A DNA stretch of 64,000 bases, taken from the NCBI GenBank assembly GCA_017439235.1, contig JAFSJN010000004.1, positions 1 to 64,000 of the forward strand, in the 5' to 3' direction. Below the pieces are notes generated by a model. The model was not told where the DNA came from. It did not search any database and worked only from the letters and a program-made list of their open reading frames with translations. A program made the translations under genes and the position numbers. The stretch comes from Paludibacteraceae bacterium (GTDB lineage Bacteria; Bacteroidota; Bacteroidia; Bacteroidales; Paludibacteraceae). Below, one piece after another: positions 50,771-60,389 of the stretch (within the stretch, counting starts at the first letter, position 1; the number at the start of each line of letters is the position of its first letter).

Positions 50771-53700
50771 TTAGAAAGCAAGGTTAACACCAACATTGAC
50801 ACCTATGCTACGCGGATAAGCCGAGTAGTCAACACCGGGCATCAAAGGATTCTTGGAGCTGTATACATCCACTTCGGGATCGAAGCCCGAATATTTGGTT
50901 ACACAGAACAGGTTGCTGGCCTGTACATAGATACGGCAGCGGGTAATGTAGGCTTTCTTAATCCAAGCATTGGCCAAGGAATAACCTAGGGTCAGTTGGT
51001 TGAGACGCAGGAACGAACCGTCCTCTACCGCATAGTCGGTTACGATATAAGCAGCCATGTAGGGCGACCAGATAGACGCGTTAGCATTATCGGCATCCAT
51101 AGCGGCAGCCATCTTCTCGTAATCGTTATTAAACTTAGCCAGATACTGCGTGGGCAGGTAACCGCCATCGGCAGTAAACATCGAATAGCGATTGCCGTAA
51201 GCAACTTCGGTAATAGCATTACGATAGGAGGTCTTGGTAGAGGTATTGGTGATAGTAGTAAAGTCGACCTTATTGAGGTTGAGCACCTTGTTGCCAATCG
51301 AATAGGTGAAGTTGGCATTGAGGTCTACTTGTCCCCACTTGTCACCGCCGATATTGAAGTTAAGCGAGAAACCGCCGGAGCACTTAGGCATAGCGTTACC
51401 TAACTTAACGCGGTCGGCTTCGTCAATCTTACCGTCCTTATTGATATCTTTAAGTTTAATCATACCGGGATAAGCAGCACCGAGAGATTCCAACTGGGTA
51501 GGAGCTTTAGTCTTATCCAAGCGCCAGTTCTGCTGTTTCTCACCACCTTGGTTATCGGTAGGCGATACGCGGTTGAAATCGGAAGCGGTATACCAGCCGT
51601 CGCTGATGTAGCCATAGAAACTACCCATAGGCTGTCCTTTGTACACGTAGAACTCGTTAAGCGTAGCGTTAGCGGTAGAGAAAGCACTGGTAGAAGCGGT
51701 AATATAATCCATACCACCGAGGTCGATAACCTTATTGCGGTTAGCGGAGATATTAGCCGAAACGCTTAAGTTGTAGTGCAGCGAAGAGGATTTCTTATCT
51801 AAGATAACACCCGTCAAACTAACTTCTATACCTCTGTTCTCGGTAGAACCGATATTGCGGAACTGAGCATTGTAACCTGAAGAGAGGTTGTAGAGAATGA
51901 TAAGGTCCTTAGTTGTATTGAGGTACAGATCCAAACTTCCGCTCAAGCGTTGGTTGAAGAATCCGAAGTCGATACCTAAGTTACGCGTGATAGTGGTCTC
52001 CCATTTTAAGTTGGGGTTAGCGGCAATCTTTTGCGAGCCGCCGGCGGTCAGCATGTTGGTGAAGCCGCTCAAGTCGGAAACGGTACCTCCGCTATGGGCC
52101 GCTACCTCCGACAGGAAGTCGGTATGCAGATAACCGAGATCGACATTGTTGTTACCGGCTGTACCGTACGAGAAACGGAGTTTCAACTGCGACATATACT
52201 CTTTAGCCGGGTCAACGAATTCTTCCTCACCGATATTCCAAGCTACGGCACCGGAGGGGAAGTAGCCCCACTGATGCTCTTTAGCGAAGCGTGTAGAACC
52301 GTCAGCACGGAAGGTGAAGCTGGCGTAGTAGCGACTCTTATAGTTATAGTCGGCACGTGCAAAGAAGGACAGCATATTGTCGGTAGGATCGATATAGTTC
52401 TTAGACGTATACGACTCTGCGCTACCGAAGTGGTTGAATACATCCTTACCGCCCATGATAGGATCGAAGCCTACAGCGGTCTGGGTATCTTCGCTGCCTT
52501 TGTTCATGATAATCTCTTCACCCAAGAGGATACCTAAGTTGTGCGCCTTATCAAAGGTCTGATCGTATTTGAAGGTATTGGTCTGACGGAATTTGGTATT
52601 CTTCTCGTTGGTCAACACTGCGGCACCCTTACCGTTTTTAGCGTTAGTACGGGCAAAATAGGTAGTCGGACCATAGAAACGCTCCGTACGAACGGTCTTG
52701 TAGTCATAACCAATCTCAGAACGCCAGGTGAAGTACTTAGCGAACTTAATATTGAAATAGCCGCCCACATTGAAACGCATCTCTTTCTTGAGTTTATAGT
52801 TGTCGCGGATGGTGGTAATAGGATCGTATAATCCACCATAAGCATCTTCATCCTCGAGCGAGTCACCATCTTTCTTATACAGTTTGATAGGTGTAAAGGC
52901 TACAGCATTACGCATACGGGATTCAGAGGTAGTACCGGCATCCTTAGTAGTATTCGAACCTGCGCCGTGTACCTCGGTATCGGAATAACGGGTATTGAAG
53001 CCTAAGGTCAACCATTTGAGGGGTTTGAACTTAGCCTTCAGGTTGAGGTTATTACGATGATAGTCAGAGCCATCCATGATAGCCTTATCGTCCACGCGGG
53101 TATAGTTAGCCGTAAAGTTAGCTACGCGGTTACCGCCGCTCAAGCTGATCGAATGGTTGGAGGTAAATCCTGTACGACCGAAGGTCTCCTTCTGCCAATT
53201 GGTGCGCTTCAGATCATTAGCACCGGCCAACATAGCTGCGATATCGTATCCGTCACCGTTTTGATAACCTTCGATAAAGTACGGAGCAAAGTTACCTTCT
53301 ACACCGCCCTTCAGGTATGCATTCTCATACTGCAGAAGCATGAAATCGCGGTTACTGAGGGTATTGAGCATCTTAGCAATCTTCTTCCAACCTACGAAAC
53401 CGTTATACTCAACATGCATCTCCGGTTTATCGTTGTCGGCCGCCGACTCCTTGAGGGTGATAATAATTACACCGTTTGCACCCTGTGCACCGTAGATAGC
53501 GGTAGCCGCAGCATCTTTCAGTACGTCCATCGAAGCGATATCGGTAGGCGGAATATCAGCAATACTGCTTACGGGGAAGCCGTCTACGATATAGAGCGGG
53601 TCATTGGACTGGGTGAGGGACGTTCCGCCACGTACGCGAATCTTCACCTCTGCATCAGGTGAGCCTTCGGTAGTAGTAACGCTTACGCCGGCCAACTTAC

Positions 53701-54115
53701 CTTGCAGCGCCTCAGCGGCAGAAGAAACAGGACTGTCTTTCAATTGGTCAGCACCTACGGAGGCAACGGCCGTCACGAGGTCGCGTTTCTTAGTAGTACC
53801 ATATCCGGTAACCACTACTTCGTCCAATTGCTCGGCATTTTCCTTAAGAACCACATTGATGACATCAGAGGTAATCGGCAACTCTTGGGTAATCAATCCA
53901 ATGTAGGAGAACACCAGTGTAGTAGCGTCATCCGGAACCTCGAGAGTGTAATTACCGTCAAAATCGGTTACGGTACCAATCGTAGTGCCCTTAACCATTA
54001 CAGAGGCTGAGATAATTGTCTCACCGGTCTGGTCGGTTACAACACCCTGGATAGTACGTGCTGCCACCAACACCGGGCTGAGAAGCAACAAGAAAAGAAG
54101 GATTTTGTTTTTCAT
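50771..54115 (-). CDS. SusC/RagA-family TonB-dependent outer-membrane transporter
   Basis: 1114 residues. Signal peptide MKNKILLFLLLLSPVLVAA, carboxypeptidase-D-like domain (IQGVVTDQTGETIISASVMVKGT to FSYIGLITQELPI), a TonB-box-like EQLDEVVVTGYGTTKKRDL, plug with VKIRVRGGTSLTQSNDPLYIVDGFPV, and a 22-strand barrel ending IGVNVGVNLAF. It imports oligosaccharides with SusD. As first gene of the unit it has its own promoter (54153-54160). The context (PL1, GH28) points to homogalacturonan products. Confidence 0.96.
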   Translation of the reverse strand: MKNKILLFLLLLSPVLVAARTIQGVVTDQTGETIISASVMVKGTTIGTVTDFDGNYTLEVPDDATTLVFSYIGLITQELPITSDVINVVLKENAEQLDEVVVTGYGTTKKRDLVTAVASVGADQLKDSPVSSAAEALQGKLAGVSVTTTEGSPDAEVKIRVRGGTSLTQSNDPLYIVDGFPVSSIADIPPTDIASMDVLKDAAATAIYGAQGANGVIIITLKESAADNDKPEMHVEYNGFVGWKKIAKMLNTLSNRDFMLLQYENAYLKGGVEGNFAPYFIEGYQNGDGYDIAAMLAGANDLKRTNWQKETFGRTGFTSNHSISLSGGNRVANFTANYTRVDDKAIMDGSDYHRNNLNLKAKFKPLKWLTLGFNTRYSDTEVHGAGSNTTKDAGTTSESRMRNAVAFTPIKLYKKDGDSLEDEDAYGGLYDPITTIRDNYKLKKEMRFNVGGYFNIKFAKYFTWRSEIGYDYKTVRTERFYGPTTYFARTNAKNGKGAAVLTNEKNTKFRQTNTFKYDQTFDKAHNLGILLGEEIIMNKGSEDTQTAVGFDPIMGGKDVFNHFGSAESYTSKNYIDPTDNMLSFFARADYNYKSRYYASFTFRADGSTRFAKEHQWGYFPSGAVAWNIGEEEFVDPAKEYMSQLKLRFSYGTAGNNNVDLGYLHTDFLSEVAAHSGGTVSDLSGFTNMLTAGGSQKIAANPNLKWETTITRNLGIDFGFFNQRLSGSLDLYLNTTKDLIILYNLSSGYNAQFRNIGSTENRGIEVSLTGVILDKKSSSLHYNLSVSANISANRNKVIDLGGMDYITASTSAFSTANATLNEFYVYKGQPMGSFYGYISDGWYTASDFNRVSPTDNQGGEKQQNWRLDKTKAPTQLESLGAAYPGMIKLKDINKDGKIDEADRVKLGNAMPKCSGGFSLNFNIGGDKWGQVDLNANFTYSIGNKVLNLNKVDFTTITNTSTKTSYRNAITEVAYGNRYSMFTADGGYLPTQYLAKFNNDYEKMAAAMDADNANASIWSPYMAAYIVTDYAVEDGSFLRLNQLTLGYSLANAWIKKAYITRCRIYVQASNLFCVTKYSGFDPEVDVYSSKNPLMPGVDYSAYPRSIGVNVGVNLAF

Positions 54116-54152
54116 ATTGTATTGGGTTAGTAATAAAATTCAAATTCGGGTG

Positions 54153-54160
54153 CAAAGGTA
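54153..54160 (-). promoter_or_regulatory. -7 element of the susCD promoter
   Basis: TACCTTTG on the minus strand, leader of about 33 nt to susC. No clear TTG at the usual spacing, which fits dependence on an activator, as for many Sus-like loci. Confidence 0.5.
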
Positions 54161-54200
54161 CAAAATTTCTCGCACGCGTATGTGTAAAAATTGACGGATT

Positions 54201-54235
54201 ACGGGTAAAATGCACAAGATAGCCATTTTCCCCGT
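54201..54235. repeat. Inverted repeat between topB and the susC promoter
   Basis: ACGGGTAAAATG (54201-54212) pairs with CATTTTCCCCGT (54224-54235) at 11 of 12 positions. It starts 1 bp after the topB stop and could end the topB transcript, though no strong U-run follows; it could also be an operator for susC. Confidence 0.5.
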
Positions 54236-56230
54236 CTAAAACTCCTCTGCGTAGGTGCAGCCTTCGCGCCAGCGTGAGCACCCGTAGCGTGTATTACCGC
54301 GGATGACGTGCCCTTGATGACACACTGGACAGAGCATGCCCGCTTTGTTGGTTTTGACCTCACGCACCACGTCGCAGGTCATCTGCTTGAGTTCGTTGAG
54401 GAATTGTTGAGCCGTATATTCGCCGCGTTCTATCTGCCGCAGTTTCTTCTCCCATAGTCCGGTCAATTCGGCGGACTTGAGAAGGGGCGAGATAATCGTT
54501 TTGATGAGGTCGATACCCACTTCTGTAGCGCGGAGCGATTTGCCCTGACGGACGATATATTTGCGCTGGAACAGTTTCTCGATAATAGCTGCACGCGTAG
54601 AGGGGCGACCTATACCGTTCTCTTTCATGGCGTCGCGCAGTTCCTCATCATCGACTGTCTTGCCGGCCGTCTCCATAGCACGGAGCAGTGTTGCTTCGGT
54701 ATAGTATTTGGGCGGCGTTGTCGTCTTCTCTTGTAATTCGGGTATATGCGGTCCCTGTTCACCTTTGGTAAAGGCAGGGAGCGACTTAGAGGACTCCTCT
54801 TCGCTGTTTTCGCCGGAGTCATTGGAGGTGGTAGCCTCTTCTTTCTCAAACACGGCTCGCCATCCGGGCTTAAGTATTTCGCGTCCAGTGACCTTGAAGG
54901 GCACCGGATTAGGATAATCGCCGACGGGTGTGAGACAGGGCACTTCAGCCATGACGGTAGTCGTACTGACTTCGCATTCGGGATAGAAAGCGGCAATGAA
55001 GCGCAGCGCCACCAGATTGAAGACCTTGCGTTCGTCTGCCGTCAGGTTGTCAGGACGCTGACCGGTAGGAATTATAGCGTGGTGGTCGGTCACTTTAGAG
55101 TTGTCGAACACCTTCTTGGACATGGGTAGTATACCTTCGGGCACTTTCTTAGCCTTAGCGGCTTTAGCATCAGCGCGTAAGGACAGCAGTGGCGTCACCT
55201 GCGGGAAGTAGTCTTTGATGCCTCGCAGCGTAGCGGGCACTTTAGGATAGAGATCATCAGGTAAGAAGGTAGTATCTACGCGGGGATAGGTAGTAATGCG
55301 TTTCTCGTACAGCGATTGGATGAGTTTGAGTGTATCATCCGCCGAGAACGAGAATTTCTTATTACACTCTACTTGGAGCGAGGTCAGGTCAAAGAGTCGC
55401 GGTGCGTACTCTACCCCACGCTTTTTCTCCACCGAGGTAATGGTCAAGGGCTGGTTGGTGACTGCCTGCAGGAGTTGTTGCCCCTGCTCAGCTGTTTTAA
55501 TAGCATAGTCATCCTCTTCGGCCGGCAGTTGGGCAGAGAAGAGGGTATCGCGGTAGCGCGTCTTGAGTTCCCAGTAGGTGCGAGGCACGAAATGCTCTAT
55601 CTCATTCTGGCGTTTAACGACCAGAGCGAGTGTGGGCGTCTGTACGCGTCCGATAGACAGCACTTGTCTATCGCGTCCGGAGCCACGGGCATAGCGGATC
55701 GTATAGGCGCGCGTGGCGTTCATACCTAAAAGCCAGTCACCTATCGCGCGCATCAGTCCGGCCTCGTAGAGTCCCTGGTAAACCGATTGCTCACGCAGAG
55801 TTTTGAAGCCTTCGCGGATAGCCTCTTCCGTTAGGGAGTTAACCCACAGACGGCGTACAGGCACTTTACAGCCGGCTTTTTGGTATACCCAGCGCTGAAT
55901 GAGTTCGCCCTCTTGTCCGGCATCACCGCAGTTGATGACTTCGGTACATTGGGCTATCAAAGATTTGAGGATATTGAATTGTTTGATGACTCCCTTGTCG
56001 TCGCTCACTTTGATGCCAAAGCGTTCGGGAATCATGGGCAGAGAACTGAGGTTCCACTGTTTCCACGCCTCTTGATAGTCATTGGGGTCGAGGAGTTGAC
56101 ACAGGTGTCCAAACGTCCAACTGACCCAATAGCCGTTACCTTCCAGATAGCCTTCATGACGCGTTGTCGCTCCTAAGATAGAAGCGATATACTGACCGAC
56201 AGAAGGTTTTTCAGCTACGCACAGAATCAT
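54236..56230 (-). CDS. topB: DNA topoisomerase III (type IA)
   Basis: 664 residues. Toprim start MILCVAEKPSVGQYIASILG with NCGDAGQEGELIQRWVY as the acidic triad block (here DAGQEGE rather than DxDREGE), active-site Tyr in ITTYPRVDTTFL, GRPSTRAAIIEKLFQRKY, and a C-terminal zinc ribbon CPVCHQGHVIRGNTRYGCSRW. It decatenates DNA. Bacteroidetes topB often belongs to mobile elements, but here it follows the polysaccharide export pair by 11 bp with no transfer genes nearby. Confidence 0.94.
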   Translation of the reverse strand: MILCVAEKPSVGQYIASILGATTRHEGYLEGNGYWVSWTFGHLCQLLDPNDYQEAWKQWNLSSLPMIPERFGIKVSDDKGVIKQFNILKSLIAQCTEVINCGDAGQEGELIQRWVYQKAGCKVPVRRLWVNSLTEEAIREGFKTLREQSVYQGLYEAGLMRAIGDWLLGMNATRAYTIRYARGSGRDRQVLSIGRVQTPTLALVVKRQNEIEHFVPRTYWELKTRYRDTLFSAQLPAEEDDYAIKTAEQGQQLLQAVTNQPLTITSVEKKRGVEYAPRLFDLTSLQVECNKKFSFSADDTLKLIQSLYEKRITTYPRVDTTFLPDDLYPKVPATLRGIKDYFPQVTPLLSLRADAKAAKAKKVPEGILPMSKKVFDNSKVTDHHAIIPTGQRPDNLTADERKVFNLVALRFIAAFYPECEVSTTTVMAEVPCLTPVGDYPNPVPFKVTGREILKPGWRAVFEKEEATTSNDSGENSEEESSKSLPAFTKGEQGPHIPELQEKTTTPPKYYTEATLLRAMETAGKTVDDEELRDAMKENGIGRPSTRAAIIEKLFQRKYIVRQGKSLRATEVGIDLIKTIISPLLKSAELTGLWEKKLRQIERGEYTAQQFLNELKQMTCDVVREVKTNKAGMLCPVCHQGHVIRGNTRYGCSRWREGCTYAEEF

Positions 56231-56241
56231 CAGCAGGGGAA

Positions 56242-57747
56242 TCAGTCCTCTTTTATCTTAAGGCCAAAGAACAACAGTAAGGGTAAGCAAAGGCCTATCA
56301 GGAAAGAGAAGATAACAGTCGTTTTCAATTTGGGAGCAACCGGAGCAGGGTCATGACCGGCATAGTCGACCACTTTAGCGGGCACGACGTCTGAGGCCAG
56401 GAGTAAGGTATTCTCTTCCTGTTTAGCAATGAGGTAGAGGTACTGTTTCTCTTTAGCGGTGCGGTCGCGTTGCAACTCCAGGAAGCGGCGTTCTTGCGCC
56501 GGTACAGCCCCTAAGCGGGTGTTGTATTGTTGTTGCTGGGCTTTTTCATGTTCGCGGCGCAGACGGATAGCCTCGCGGGCCTCGGTAATACCTTTCATCA
56601 CGCCGTTGCGTGTGGCGTCTATCTGTTCGCCCAGTTGTACGACAGCAGGATTTGTCTCGGCAGCAGTAACGAGCAGTTGTGCCCGCATGACGATAAGATG
56701 ATTATAGTCGTCGATAAGGTTTTGCAGCGGGAGGTTTTCCAGTCCTAAGTTGCCCGGCACAACGCTATAGGCATTCTCGGGGCGATTGAGCTGAGCAGCT
56801 ATGAAGTTAAGCACGCTCTCCTGAGCATCCAATTCGGCAGCCTTACGCTGGTATTGGTCTTCAGTTGAGCGATACGACTCAGCTGCAGCCGTGATATTAG
56901 CGATACGGTGTTCGCGTTTGTATTCCTCCAGCTGCACTTCGGCCTCATCCAGTTGGGACGCCACTACGGCAATGCGTTCGCGCAGGAAACGGTCGGTCTG
57001 CAAGGCCAGGCGCATCTTATCGGCCGCAGCCTCTACATTGTATAGGTCCAGCAGGGTATTGATGATATCCTCGGAGCGTTGCGGACAGGTAGAGGTAGTA
57101 GCCAGGCAGATAATGTTAGACTCCTTAGACAGACGCGAGACGGATAACTGCTGTATATTGCGCTCCACGGCATTAGCGCGAGGCAGGATGGTGACGCGAT
57201 AGTGCCCTTCGGCCTCAGGATTGTTGAGCGTAAGTGTCAACAAGCCGGCAAAGGTAGACATCGTATCGCAGGGCAAGGTAAGCACCGCTTTAGAACGATG
57301 TGTCCAGCCTGATTTGACGCGTACACGTGCTACGCCATCGCTAAGACGCACGTCCACCACTACGCGCGCCCTAAATGGCTCGGCGAGGGTGACGGTAATA
57401 TCGTGTTGCGGATATTGGATTACGGAGAAGCGTCTGGTGCGGAGGGTATAAGTAGAAGTCAAGTCGAGCGAGTCGACGACCTGTTGCATGAGTCGGCGTG
57501 AGGTCAGCACTTCCACTTCGTCGCCGGTAATCTTATCGCCGCCGAAGCCCATCATACGCATCATTTCGTCCTGGGCATTGCCATTACGGTCGTTTTGGCG
57601 CAGCATGAGCGAAGCGTTCACCTTATATACCGGTGCTTTGCAGAGGAAATATACTCCGCCTAAGATGCAGCAGAGGATTACTGAGATGGCGAACCAGTAC
57701 CAGCGTTTGAGTGACCAAACGATAATCTCCTTAATCTGAATATCCAT
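56242..57747 (-). CDS. Wzz-type polysaccharide chain-length / co-polymerase protein
   Basis: 501 residues. Membrane segment near residues 18-37 (WFAISVILCCILGGVYFL), a Wzz domain (YKVNASLMLRQNDRNGNAQDEM, ITGDEVEVLTSRRLMQQVVDSLDL), a long periplasmic coiled coil (about residues 230-410), and a second membrane segment (TTVIFSFLIGLCLPLLLFFGL) close to the C-terminus. There is no C-terminal tyrosine kinase domain. It sets the length of exported polysaccharide with the outer-membrane export protein encoded 2 bp upstream. Confidence 0.9.
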   Translation of the reverse strand: MDIQIKEIIVWSLKRWYWFAISVILCCILGGVYFLCKAPVYKVNASLMLRQNDRNGNAQDEMMRMMGFGGDKITGDEVEVLTSRRLMQQVVDSLDLTSTYTLRTRRFSVIQYPQHDITVTLAEPFRARVVVDVRLSDGVARVRVKSGWTHRSKAVLTLPCDTMSTFAGLLTLTLNNPEAEGHYRVTILPRANAVERNIQQLSVSRLSKESNIICLATTSTCPQRSEDIINTLLDLYNVEAAADKMRLALQTDRFLRERIAVVASQLDEAEVQLEEYKREHRIANITAAAESYRSTEDQYQRKAAELDAQESVLNFIAAQLNRPENAYSVVPGNLGLENLPLQNLIDDYNHLIVMRAQLLVTAAETNPAVVQLGEQIDATRNGVMKGITEAREAIRLRREHEKAQQQQYNTRLGAVPAQERRFLELQRDRTAKEKQYLYLIAKQEENTLLLASDVVPAKVVDYAGHDPAPVAPKLKTTVIFSFLIGLCLPLLLFFGLKIKED

Positions 57748-57749
57748 AC

Positions 57750-58388
57750 TTATTTACTATGTAAAGGACTTATGTAAACCACATCGCCTTTGTGCAGGAA
57801 ATAGCAGGGTGATGCGAATAAGTCGTTGTTGAGCAAGTTGACGCGATAGAGTTGTACTTGTCCGTTGGTGCGACGTTGCACCAATATATTGTCGCGTCGT
57901 GCATTGTCGGTCAATCCTCCGGCCGCAGCTATAGCATCAAGGAGCGTGAGGGGGTTGAGGAAAGCGACACGTTGAGGCAGGTTGACTTCGCCCATAACAG
58001 ATACGTAGGCATCAATGACGCGTACATTAACGACGGGTTTGCGTACCTGCAGCGCCACACTATCGGTGAGGCGTTGTTGCAATTGTTGTTCCGACAGACC
58101 GGCTACCGTTATGGTGCCCAATACGGGCAGGGTGATAGTGCCGTCGGAGGCTATGACGATTGTATCGCCTGCAGCGCGATAGGGCGCCACAGCGGCCTCG
58201 TCGGTAGCGGCAAAGCGCATAGCGAGAGCATCGCCTGGAGCGAGTGTTACCTCGGGAGCGGCGGGCAGAGTATATTCACCTTGCTGATTGGCAAAAAGAG
58301 TCATCTGACGGGTGCTTGCGCAACCCGCCAGAATGACTACATTTACTGCGATAAGCAGTTTAACGAACCACTGCGCCTTGCATGTCAT
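57750..58388 (-). CDS. Polysaccharide export lipoprotein (Wza-like, Poly_export plus SLBB)
   Basis: 212 residues from the ATG at 58388, chosen because it gives a lipoprotein signal peptide ending VILAGCAS; the frame could start as far up as 58427. Poly_export domain (LAPGDALAMRF, TIVIASDGTITLPVLGTITVAGLSEQQLQQRL) and an SLBB domain (VSVMGEVNLPQRVAFLNPLTLLDAIAAAGGLTDNARRDNILVQR). Shorter than E. coli Wza, lacking its long C-terminal helix, as usual in Bacteroidetes. The start overlaps the end of the upstream gene by 29 bp. Confidence 0.9.
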   Translation of the reverse strand: MTCKAQWFVKLLIAVNVVILAGCASTRQMTLFANQQGEYTLPAAPEVTLAPGDALAMRFAATDEAAVAPYRAAGDTIVIASDGTITLPVLGTITVAGLSEQQLQQRLTDSVALQVRKPVVNVRVIDAYVSVMGEVNLPQRVAFLNPLTLLDAIAAAGGLTDNARRDNILVQRRTNGQVQLYRVNLLNNDLFASPCYFLHKGDVVYISPLHSK

Positions 58389-60348
58389 AAGCCACACCAT
58401 CACGCAGGATGTACAGACGACCGTCAATCATCACTTTCTGTACGCTCTCGGTATCGGCATTCTTGAGAACCTCTTGGATACCGGTAGGAGCATAAGCAAA
58501 ATGAGTAGTACCCTGAACGAGGTTATAGGTAGTACCCTTCTCGGAAGTGTAGACGGTAATACGACCGGTAACAAATACATAGTCGCCTACGATAGCGCCC
58601 ACTTCGATAGAAGTCTTGAAGGCCTCGAAATCGAAGAAGTCGGTACCATCTGTCATATTATCGTACATATAGAAGGACTGCTGTTTCTTAGAAGCATCGT
58701 AGCTCTTGTAGAGTTTAGCCACAAAGCCCTTAACAGTCACAACATCAGACGTATCACCGGCTTGGAGAGCAGCACCTATTTGGCGAGCCTCAGCTACGGT
58801 AATAGCGGTATCAGGAATCTCTTCGTAGGTAATGTCGCGCTCAACGGGCTTACCACCTTCGAGGATGTTCACCTGACCGTTCTTCATCTCGGCAACCTTA
58901 CCGTTGTAGTTCATCATCTTACCGGTAATAGCCACTTTAGAGCCTTCCGTTACCTCCATGAGTTCGGGCAGATAGCAATAGTAAGCTTGAACGGTCTTAA
59001 CATTGGAGCCATTAACATCATCGATGTAGAAGGTCTGCTCTGTACCGCTGGCAGCGCTTACGTTGTTAGCGTAACCGATAACGGTAACAGTAATAGTAGA
59101 CGTAGCACCGGAAGCGAGGGTCATAGCATACTCTTTAGCCTGAGCGCAGGTGATGGTGTCGCCCTCATTGGGGATGAAAGGAACATCGTCAGCGAGAACC
59201 AACTCTTCGTATTCAGCGTCAAAGCCGGCAATCTCCATCTCGTTGTTGAAGCGATACTGCTTTTCGGCGGCCATGAATACCAATTCCACAGCGTAGGTGT
59301 TGTAACCGGTAGAAACGTTGGTGCTAACATACGTCAGCTTCAGCGAACCGTTAATACTGTCGGTACCATACACACCGGTCAACAGAGGATAATAACCGGC
59401 AACACCGGCAGCCTTACCGTTGTTGAATTCAGCCACGAGACCGGATTCAGAAGTAGCAGCCTCTTTGAGAGTGAGGTTCCAGTGATACGTTGTGGTGTCA
59501 ACACCGGTATTGGTAGCAAAACCATACGTGAGCACAGTGCTGAGGTCAACGAAGCTGGCCTTACCAATCATCTCAGCAAAATAGCCGGAAGTGGTTTCAT
59601 AGATAGTATTGTTATACAGATCCAAGCCGTCTGCATAGACGAGGATGGTATCACCAATAGTGATAGCAGCTTTCATCTCATCAAGGCTTGCCCAATTGGT
59701 CTTAGCATCTTTCATAATGTTGAACGCCTCAATCGAGTCGGCGGCATTGTTGATGTCAGTCATCCATACGGTGTACTTGGTACCCGTGGGGATGAAGGGC
59801 ATACCGGCTGCTACACCTTTGATGTAGCAAGCGCCACGTTTGCGGTCGTCGATACGTTGACGAGCTTCGCTCACGCTGATAGTGTCGATAGTCTGTACGG
59901 GAGCTTCCTCACCTACCCACACGCTAATGCTGGTAATGTAGTTAGCTTTACCCTTCTCGGGAACGGTGAAGGAATAAGCCATCGTGTCCAGGCTAATGCT
60001 CTTGTTCTCATCCAAACCTTCGAGCGAGAACTGCGAAGCGGTAAACCGGATGGTTTTAATCTTCTCCCCAGTCGAAGCGAATTTAATCGTCGACGGAGTG
60101 TAAAGACGCAACTCGTAAGCGGGGCCGGTCTTGGTCCACAGCTTGGCGCCATTACCCGAAGGAACAGTGAAGCTGATGCTTACACCGTCTACCGTAATCG
60201 TGGAATCCTTAAGTTGCACGCCAGTTGAGGCTGCCTCAGCAGGAGTAAGACCCAGATCAGCGGGGTTGGTGAAATCGAAAACGACTTCCTTGGCTTGAAC
60301 CATCATTGTAGCGGTCAGAACCAAGATGATAGATAAAATCTTTTTCAT
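58360..60348 (-). CDS. Large secreted protein with OB-fold-like repeats and shared tail
   Basis: 662 residues with signal peptide MKKILSIILVLTATMMVQA. After a beta-sandwich (to about residue 150) come three similar modules that each open with a SVAEARQ-like phrase (ISVSEARQRIDD, ITCAQAKEYAMT, ITVAEARQIGAA) and continue with V-x-V-KG and FYMYDN-like strands, the look of bacterial OB-fold domains in exported Bacteroidales proteins. The end is KVMIDGRLYILRDGVAYDM followed by QGAVVR. Function unknown. It lies 41 bp after the next secreted protein gene and runs into the export lipoprotein gene. Confidence 0.75.
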   Translation of the reverse strand: MKKILSIILVLTATMMVQAKEVVFDFTNPADLGLTPAEAASTGVQLKDSTITVDGVSISFTVPSGNGAKLWTKTGPAYELRLYTPSTIKFASTGEKIKTIRFTASQFSLEGLDENKSISLDTMAYSFTVPEKGKANYITSISVWVGEEAPVQTIDTISVSEARQRIDDRKRGACYIKGVAAGMPFIPTGTKYTVWMTDINNAADSIEAFNIMKDAKTNWASLDEMKAAITIGDTILVYADGLDLYNNTIYETTSGYFAEMIGKASFVDLSTVLTYGFATNTGVDTTTYHWNLTLKEAATSESGLVAEFNNGKAAGVAGYYPLLTGVYGTDSINGSLKLTYVSTNVSTGYNTYAVELVFMAAEKQYRFNNEMEIAGFDAEYEELVLADDVPFIPNEGDTITCAQAKEYAMTLASGATSTITVTVIGYANNVSAASGTEQTFYIDDVNGSNVKTVQAYYCYLPELMEVTEGSKVAITGKMMNYNGKVAEMKNGQVNILEGGKPVERDITYEEIPDTAITVAEARQIGAALQAGDTSDVVTVKGFVAKLYKSYDASKKQQSFYMYDNMTDGTDFFDFEAFKTSIEVGAIVGDYVFVTGRITVYTSEKGTTYNLVQGTTHFAYAPTGIQEVLKNADTESVQKVMIDGRLYILRDGVAYDMQGAVVR

Positions 60349-60389
60349 GATTGGTGATTGTTTGATTAGTAAATATTGTGTGTTGGTTA

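Noticed and set aside
54236..56230. topB as a sign of an integrated conjugative element
   Set aside because: No tra, mobilization or integrase genes nearby. The xerC at 38532 is of the chromosomal dimer-resolution type with hpf next to it.
58312..60228. 638-codon open frame on the plus strand
   Set aside because: It is antisense to the 58360-60348 gene, which has a signal peptide, modular domains and a recognizable tail. The plus frame has no signal, motif or start context.
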